From assembly GCA_026391755.1 (NCBI GenBank), contig JAPLDN010000346.1:1-45053 (forward strand): a stretch of 45,053 nucleotides of DNA, in the 5' to 3' direction. Both the position numbers and the translations under genes were made by a program. Positions 41,179 through 45,053 of the stretch are shown here, piece after piece. Under the pieces are notes generated by a model. The model did not search any database and was not told the DNA's origin. It saw nothing but the letters and a program-made list of their open reading frames with translations. The number at the start of each line of letters is the position of its first letter. Positions within the stretch are counted from its first letter, which is position 1. The DNA is from Bacteroidota bacterium. GTDB lineage: Bacteria; Bacteroidota; Bacteroidia; Bacteroidales; FEN-979.

Positions 41179-41709
41179 TTACCTGGAATTGCCCGGCTTC
41201 TTCTCATCATTCAGAAATGGAAAATGAATGCTTGTTCCCAGGCCTGACATTATTTTTGGAAAGACCTGCTCGACGGTAATCATTGTAAGAGATCCATTGC
41301 GGTCATCGGCAGTGATCCATTTCTGTTTTTTATCCACGGCAAAAAGGATAAACAGAATAATACTTGCCAGGATCACCCCTTTGATAAGCCCAAGCAATGC
41401 CCCGGCCAGTTTATTAAAGATCCCCATTCCAACCAGATCAACGATCTTTTCCATCACCTTTGCAACCATAAGCACAAGGATTACCACGACAAGAAAAGTG
41501 AGCGAAAATGAAAGAATGGGAAGCCAGGTTTTTGAAGGATGAAAATTGTCCTGCAGAATAGCCTGTATGAAATTTGAAAAATGAACCGCGAGATAGATAC
41601 CGAGGATAAGCGCGGCCAGTGAAGCCAGGCTGATGATAAACCCTTTGCGGAAACCGTTTATGACAAACAGGGCCAGAAAGCCCAGGATAAGAACATCAAA
41701 AAAATTCAT
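41179..41709 (-). CDS. cvpA: CvpA family membrane protein
   Basis: This 176-residue inner-membrane protein has four helices (about 5-20, 28-48, 65-85 and 103-123) and the family pattern FDVLILGFLALFVINGFRKG at the start. CvpA proteins are linked to envelope stress tolerance and, in E. coli, colicin V production. The stop is 11 bases from the convergent pgk stop. It overlaps mlaF by 4 bases. It takes the place where an mlaD (MCE) gene often sits, so a role in lipid transport or envelope homeostasis is possible. Confidence 0.85.
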   Translation of the reverse strand: MNFFDVLILGFLALFVINGFRKGFIISLASLAALILGIYLAVHFSNFIQAILQDNFHPSKTWLPILSFSLTFLVVVILVLMVAKVMEKIVDLVGMGIFNKLAGALLGLIKGVILASIILFILFAVDKKQKWITADDRNGSLTMITVEQVFPKIMSGLGTSIHFPFLNDEKKPGNSR

Positions 41710-42452
41710 TTTCTAAGTCTTTTGGTTAGCTCTGTCCCGAATACAAAATCATTCAATTCCTTATTCCCCATATGGAGGATCTCCTCCTTATTTCCCGACC
41801 ACCAGATCTGGCCCTGGTAAATGAATTCAATGGAATCCCCTATTGAAAGGACAGAATTCATATCATGGGTATTGACGATGGTCGTAATGCCATATTCATA
41901 AGTTAGCTCCTGGATCAGCAGGTCGATCACATTGGAAGTTTGAGGATCGAGGCCGGAATTCGGTTCGTCGCAGAAGAGGTATTTTGGATTCATGACGATC
42001 GCCCTCGCAATAGCCACTCGCTTTTTCATTCCCCCGCTGAGTTCCGAAGGCATTAACTTATTACTGTTTACCAGGTTGACACGTTTCAGTACGAAATTCA
42101 CCCTTTCAATTTTTTCCTCCACTGATTTTCCGGTAAACATATTCAGCGGGAACATTACGTTTCCTTCGACGGTCATTGAATCGAACAATGCGGCGCCCTG
42201 GAACAGCATTCCGAGTTCCTGGCGGATCTCCTTTCGCTGTTCGATATTCATGGCCGAGAAGTTCCTGTTGTCGTAAAGTACCTGGCCATTGTCGACTTCA
42301 AACAGGCCCACCAGGCATTTCATCAGGACGGTCTTGCCTGAACCGCTCTGGCCGATGATGAGGTTGGTTTTTCCGGGATGGAATTTACATGAGACATCAC
42401 GGAGAACATGGTTGTCCCCGAAAAACTTGTTGATGTTCCTTCCTTCTATCAT
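41706..42452 (-). CDS. mlaF: Mla-type ABC transporter ATP-binding protein
   Basis: This 248-residue ATPase drives lipid movement between the inner and outer membranes with MlaE and MCE proteins. Walker A is GQSGSGKT, the signature is LSGGMKKRVAIARAI and Walker B ends LFCDEPNSGLDP. The GMKKR form of the signature is typical of MlaF/Ttg2A. The gene overlaps mlaE and cvpA by 4 bases each, so three translations are coupled. Confidence 0.93.
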   Translation of the reverse strand: MIEGRNINKFFGDNHVLRDVSCKFHPGKTNLIIGQSGSGKTVLMKCLVGLFEVDNGQVLYDNRNFSAMNIEQRKEIRQELGMLFQGAALFDSMTVEGNVMFPLNMFTGKSVEEKIERVNFVLKRVNLVNSNKLMPSELSGGMKKRVAIARAIVMNPKYLFCDEPNSGLDPQTSNVIDLLIQELTYEYGITTIVNTHDMNSVLSIGDSIEFIYQGQIWWSGNKEEILHMGNKELNDFVFGTELTKRLRK

Positions 42453-43192
42453 CCCAGCAGGAGTTGAGTGAGGACAAGGTTGAACAGGATGATGACGATA
42501 CTGCTGACCACCACCGCTTTGGTACTGGCCTGGCCTACTTCAAGGGCTCCGCCCTGGGTCTGGTAACCGAAAAATCCGGAGACCGAGGCAATGATGAAAG
42601 CAAAAAAGATTGTCTTCGTGAGGGCATAAAAAATCGTGAAGGCCTCAAAATCAATCCGGATCCCATGAATATAGTCATGCATGCTGACAAGTTTCGAAAA
42701 CATCATTGCGGCCCCTCCGCCAATAATGCCAAGCCACATACTGAATACGATCAGCACCGGGTATATCAGGATGGAAGCAACGACCTTTGGAAAAATGAGG
42801 TAGTTGGCCGAATTTACTCCCATGATCTCGAGAGCATCGATCTGCTCGGTAACCCTCATGGTACCTATTTGTGAGGCTATGCGCGATCCGACTTTGCCGG
42901 CCAGGATGAGACTGATTACTGTGGGTGAAAACTCGAGGATAATCGATTGCCGTGTGGTGAACCCAACCATCGACATAGGAATGAGGGGGCTGTCAATGTT
43001 ATAGGCAGTCTGAATGGCAACGACTGCTCCCATGAATATCGAAATGAAGGCTACTATGCCTATGGAATCCAGCCCCAGCTGGTCGATCTCAAAAAAAAGC
43101 TGCTGCCAGAACAGCTTGCCTTTCTGGGGTTTTGTGAGAACGCGCCGCATAAGCAGCACATAACTTCCTAGGGTTGAGAGGGGCCTTAACAT
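42449..43192 (-). CDS. mlaE: Mla-type ABC transporter permease
   Basis: This 247-residue MlaE-family permease has an amphipathic start and about five helices. The family block is ISIFMGAVVAIQTAYNID, then LAGKVGSRIASQIGTMRVTEQIDAL and FFGYQTQGGALEVGQASTKAVV. It is the first gene of mlaE-mlaF-cvpA. No MCE (mlaD) gene is in the window, and none of the neighbours looks like one. No full promoter match was found upstream; TAATTTTA at 43218-43225 on the minus strand is one base off. Confidence 0.93.
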   Translation of the reverse strand: MLRPLSTLGSYVLLMRRVLTKPQKGKLFWQQLFFEIDQLGLDSIGIVAFISIFMGAVVAIQTAYNIDSPLIPMSMVGFTTRQSIILEFSPTVISLILAGKVGSRIASQIGTMRVTEQIDALEIMGVNSANYLIFPKVVASILIYPVLIVFSMWLGIIGGGAAMMFSKLVSMHDYIHGIRIDFEAFTIFYALTKTIFFAFIIASVSGFFGYQTQGGALEVGQASTKAVVVSSIVIILFNLVLTQLLLG

Positions 43193-43272
43193 AAATCAAC
43201 TGCTAAGATACCATTTTTATTAAAATTAACGTTTTAATGGGGAATCTGGTATTTTTACACTGTTGATAAACT

Positions 43273-43452
43273 ATGCGGAAGTTTTTAATTCGGTGGTGGT
43301 TTTTCCTGATCTTTGCAATGGTGCTCATCGTTGCGGCTTCTTCCTGTTCATCCCAGCGATACCCATCCCGTTCAAAACAAAAACATCCGAAAAATTGCAA
43401 CTGCCCTTCATTCGGCTATTTGAAAGCAAGCCCGACAACCTTTACCTGCTGA
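43273..43452 (+). CDS. small Cys-rich lipoprotein, 59 aa
   Basis: This is a short gene. MRKFLIRWWFFLIFAMVLIV is followed by a lipobox ending in Cys25 (AASSC), then a basic stretch (RYPSRSKQKHPK) and a CNCPSFGY motif. The lipoprotein signal, the basic linker and the CxCP motif resemble small lipoproteins that precede SprT-like genes in other Bacteroidota, although I recall this only as a pattern. It overlaps the 5' end of the SprT-like gene in another frame. The function is unknown. Confidence 0.65.
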   Translation: MRKFLIRWWFFLIFAMVLIVAASSCSSQRYPSRSKQKHPKNCNCPSFGYLKASPTTFTC

Positions 43453-44126
43453 GCCCTGCAAAAATTGAAAGGCTGTTCGGGAACTTTATCCCGGAGGCAG
43501 CCATGGATATGCTCATAGTTTGCCTGCAGGGACATTCTCTTGATTGCAGGATCTCCCGCAAGCGATCAACCAAGGCAGGGGATTTTCGCCCGCCAAGAAA
43601 CGGCCAGCCTGCCAGGATCACTGTTAACGGAGATCTCAATCCTTACGCTTTTCTTCTCACCCTGATACATGAAATAGCACATTTCTTCGTTTACCTGGAT
43701 ACCGAAAAGGCTAATATATTTTTAATACGAAAACACAGGCCCCTGCCTCACGGAAAGGAATGGAAAAAACGCTTTACCGGGCTGATCCAGCCATTTTTAA
43801 GCATGAATGTGTTCCCGCTTGAAGTTGAAAATGCCCTGGTCTCTTATTTTGAAGCCCCGAAAGCATCCGCTTCCGCCGACAGCAGGCTTCAGAGGTTATT
43901 GCAGGCTTACGACCCTCCCGGGGAATATATAAGGATTACAGAGATTCCTGAAGGGGGACTTTTCATGACAGGATCAGGAAGAATTTTCGTGAAAATGGAC
44001 AGGTTGAGGAAGCGCTACCGCTGCAAGTGTTTCAAATCCCGGAAGATGTATCTTTTCAGCCCTGAAGCAATGATTTTGCCGGTGAAAAGCGAGAGGGAGG
44101 AAAAATATTGTAATTCGTCGGGATAA
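43395..44126 (+). CDS. SprT-like domain protein (predicted zinc metallopeptidase)
   Basis: This protein of about 243 residues has a SprT-like domain: the zinc motif HEIAH in LLTLIHEIAHFFVY, followed by HGKEWKKRFTGLIQPFL. The C-terminal part ends with RYRCKCFKSRKMYLFSPEA, resembling the small zinc-ribbon segment of the family but with only two cysteines. The start is uncertain. Homology seems to begin before the first ATG (43503), near SPAKIERLFGNFIPE, and no ATG exists upstream in frame, so a TTG at 43395 is proposed. This overlaps the small lipoprotein gene by 58 bases. It is cytosolic. Confidence 0.75.
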   Translation: MQLPFIRLFESKPDNLYLLSPAKIERLFGNFIPEAAMDMLIVCLQGHSLDCRISRKRSTKAGDFRPPRNGQPARITVNGDLNPYAFLLTLIHEIAHFFVYLDTEKANIFLIRKHRPLPHGKEWKKRFTGLIQPFLSMNVFPLEVENALVSYFEAPKASASADSRLQRLLQAYDPPGEYIRITEIPEGGLFMTGSGRIFVKMDRLRKRYRCKCFKSRKMYLFSPEAMILPVKSEREEKYCNSSG

Positions 44127-44138
44127 TAATTATGTTTG
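44108..44138 (+). promoter_or_regulatory. predicted promoter of the mannose-1-phosphate guanylyltransferase gene
   Basis: TTG (44108-44110), 20 bases and TATGTTTG (44131-44138) match the Bacteroidota consensus in full. The predicted start is near 44142, 16 bases before the ATG at 44158. The -33 box lies in the last codons of the SprT-like gene. Confidence 0.65.
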
Positions 44139-44157
44139 CAATAGAATAACAGAGGAT

Positions 44158-45053
44158 ATGGCAAAATCTAAGCACAATTTCTGCGTGATTATGGCCGGCG
44201 GTATCGGCGCCCGCTTCTGGCCCATGAGCAGGACCAGCCACCCCAAACAGTTCATCGACATCCTGGGTACAGGTGAAACCCTGATCCAGCAAACTTTCAG
44301 GCGGTTCAAGAAGATCTGCCCCCTGGAAAACATTTATGTCGTAACAAACGACATTTATTTTGACCTCGTAAGGCAGCAGATCCCCGAGATGCTGCCCGAC
44401 CAGATCCTGCTGGAACCATCCCGGCGAAATACAGCTCCCTGCATTGCCTATGCCAATTACCGTATTCTATCACGTGACGAGGAAGCCAGGATTGTTGTTG
44501 CCCCTTCGGATCACATTATCCTCAAGGAGGATATCTTCATTGCCAACATCAAATCGGCCCTGGAAGCTTCTTCGGATCACAACTGGCTCCTGACTCTCGG
44601 GATCAGGCCCAGCCGCCCGGATACGGGTTACGGATACATACAATACCTCGAAGGGACAGTTTATCCGAATGACCCCCATATCAGGCGTGTTAAAACATTT
44701 ACCGAGAAGCCAGACCTTGACCTTGCCGTAACCTTCCTGAAATGCGGGGACTTTCTCTGGAATTCGGGGATTTTCATTTGGTCGGTTAAAAGCATAATGA
44801 AAGCCTTTGAAGAGCATCTTCCCGAAGTTGACATTCTGTTTAAGAAAGGGGCAAAGGTGTATAATACGTCTAAAGAAAAAGCCTTTATCCGGGACACCTA
44901 TACTATCTGCAAAAGTATTTCCATCGACTATGGTGTGATGGAAAAGGCAAGCAATGTTTATGTACTAGCTGCAGATTTCGGCTGGTCGGACCTGGGGACC
45001 TGGGGCTCTCTTTTTGAGAACCGCCCCAAAGACAAGCATTCGAATGCAGTTGT
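44158..45053 (+). CDS. manC: mannose-1-phosphate guanylyltransferase (3' end outside window)
   Basis: This enzyme makes GDP-mannose from GTP and mannose-1-phosphate for surface glycans and fucose synthesis. About 298 residues are visible and the frame is open at the right edge; the family is usually about 350-360 residues. The nucleotide loop VIMAGGIGARFWPMSR is near the start, LLEPSRRNTAPCIAYA near residue 83, VVAPSDHI, FTEKPDLDLA for sugar-phosphate binding, and SIDYGVMEKASNVYVL with DFGWSDLGTWGSL near the end. The start has an AGAGG four bases upstream (44151-44155). The single-domain form (no isomerase fusion) seems likely but cannot be confirmed here. Confidence 0.93.
   Translation, partial: MAKSKHNFCVIMAGGIGARFWPMSRTSHPKQFIDILGTGETLIQQTFRRFKKICPLENIYVVTNDIYFDLVRQQIPEMLPDQILLEPSRRNTAPCIAYANYRILSRDEEARIVVAPSDHIILKEDIFIANIKSALEASSDHNWLLTLGIRPSRPDTGYGYIQYLEGTVYPNDPHIRRVKTFTEKPDLDLAVTFLKCGDFLWNSGIFIWSVKSIMKAFEEHLPEVDILFKKGAKVYNTSKEKAFIRDTYTICKSISIDYGVMEKASNVYVLAADFGWSDLGTWGSLFENRPKDKHSNAV

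Noticed and set aside
43263..43394. Longer SprT-like protein starting at a TTG at 43263
   Set aside because: The extra residues have no similarity to the family and run through the small lipoprotein gene in another frame.
1..45053. tRNA, rRNA, insertion sequences or prophage
   Set aside because: No cloverleaf, rRNA segment, transposase or integrase was recognised. All gaps are shorter than 300 bases.

Overview
The window looks like a chromosomal segment of a Bacteroidota bacterium, most likely an uncultured relative of the Bacteroidales. Four things point that way: promoters of the TTG-N19/20-TAnnTTTG type, a PstS-like/TPR/ExbB/ExbD/ExbD/TonB cluster, an 11-gene complex I locus without nuoEFG, and an ATP synthase operon that starts with a signal-peptide-bearing a-subunit and lacks atpD and atpC. 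NuoC and NuoD are separate proteins, unlike the fused NuoCD common in Bacteroidaceae. I saw no tRNA, rRNA, CRISPR, insertion sequence or phage gene. All of it looks like core genome.

Layout. 1-3079 (minus): a heterodisulfide-reductase-like operon hdrC-hdrB-hdrA; hdrA runs off the left edge. 3182-4315 (minus): an acyltransferase-3 membrane protein, preceded by a long-loop intrinsic terminator (4325-4396) that closes the TonB operon. 4418-10207 (minus): PstS-like lipoprotein, TPR protein, ExbB, two ExbD and TonB, with an internal promoter before exbB. 10338-10861 (minus): two small conserved-looking proteins. 10917-20853 (minus): nuoABCDHIJKLMN. 21033-23396: ppnP (minus), a lipoprotein cyclase and a DUF3109 protein (plus), and ferritin (minus). 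23439-28954 (minus): a small lipoprotein followed by atpBEFHAG. 29187-32750 (plus): TolC-like protein, MacA-like adaptor and tsaB. 32971-34161 (plus): ispG. 34165-35100 (minus): lipid kinase. 35181-35837 (plus): predicted outer-membrane protein. 35852-39883 (minus): nitrilase-type amidase, glycosyltransferase, polysaccharide deacetylase and O-antigen ligase. 39977-41167 (plus): pgk. 41179-43192 (minus): mlaE, mlaF, cvpA. 43273-44126 (plus): an untracked small lipoprotein overlapping a SprT-like gene. 44158-end (plus): mannose-1-phosphate guanylyltransferase, cut by the right edge.

How it fits together. Much of the window is energy metabolism: an Hdr complex, a complex I without its NADH-input module, an F-type ATP synthase with a proton-type c-subunit, and the Ton system that uses the proton gradient. 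The hdr and nuo operons carry the same palindrome, TGTTAA-N4-TTAACA, between their predicted -7 box and start codon. This matches the half-sites of the NADH-sensing repressor Rex and suggests shared redox control. Other observations: an IspG with the sequence signature of the large form but without its insert domain; a perfect 19-bp hairpin between atpE and atpF; an HdrC missing one cluster-ligand cysteine; and degenerate heptanucleotide tandem repeats in at least six gene gaps.
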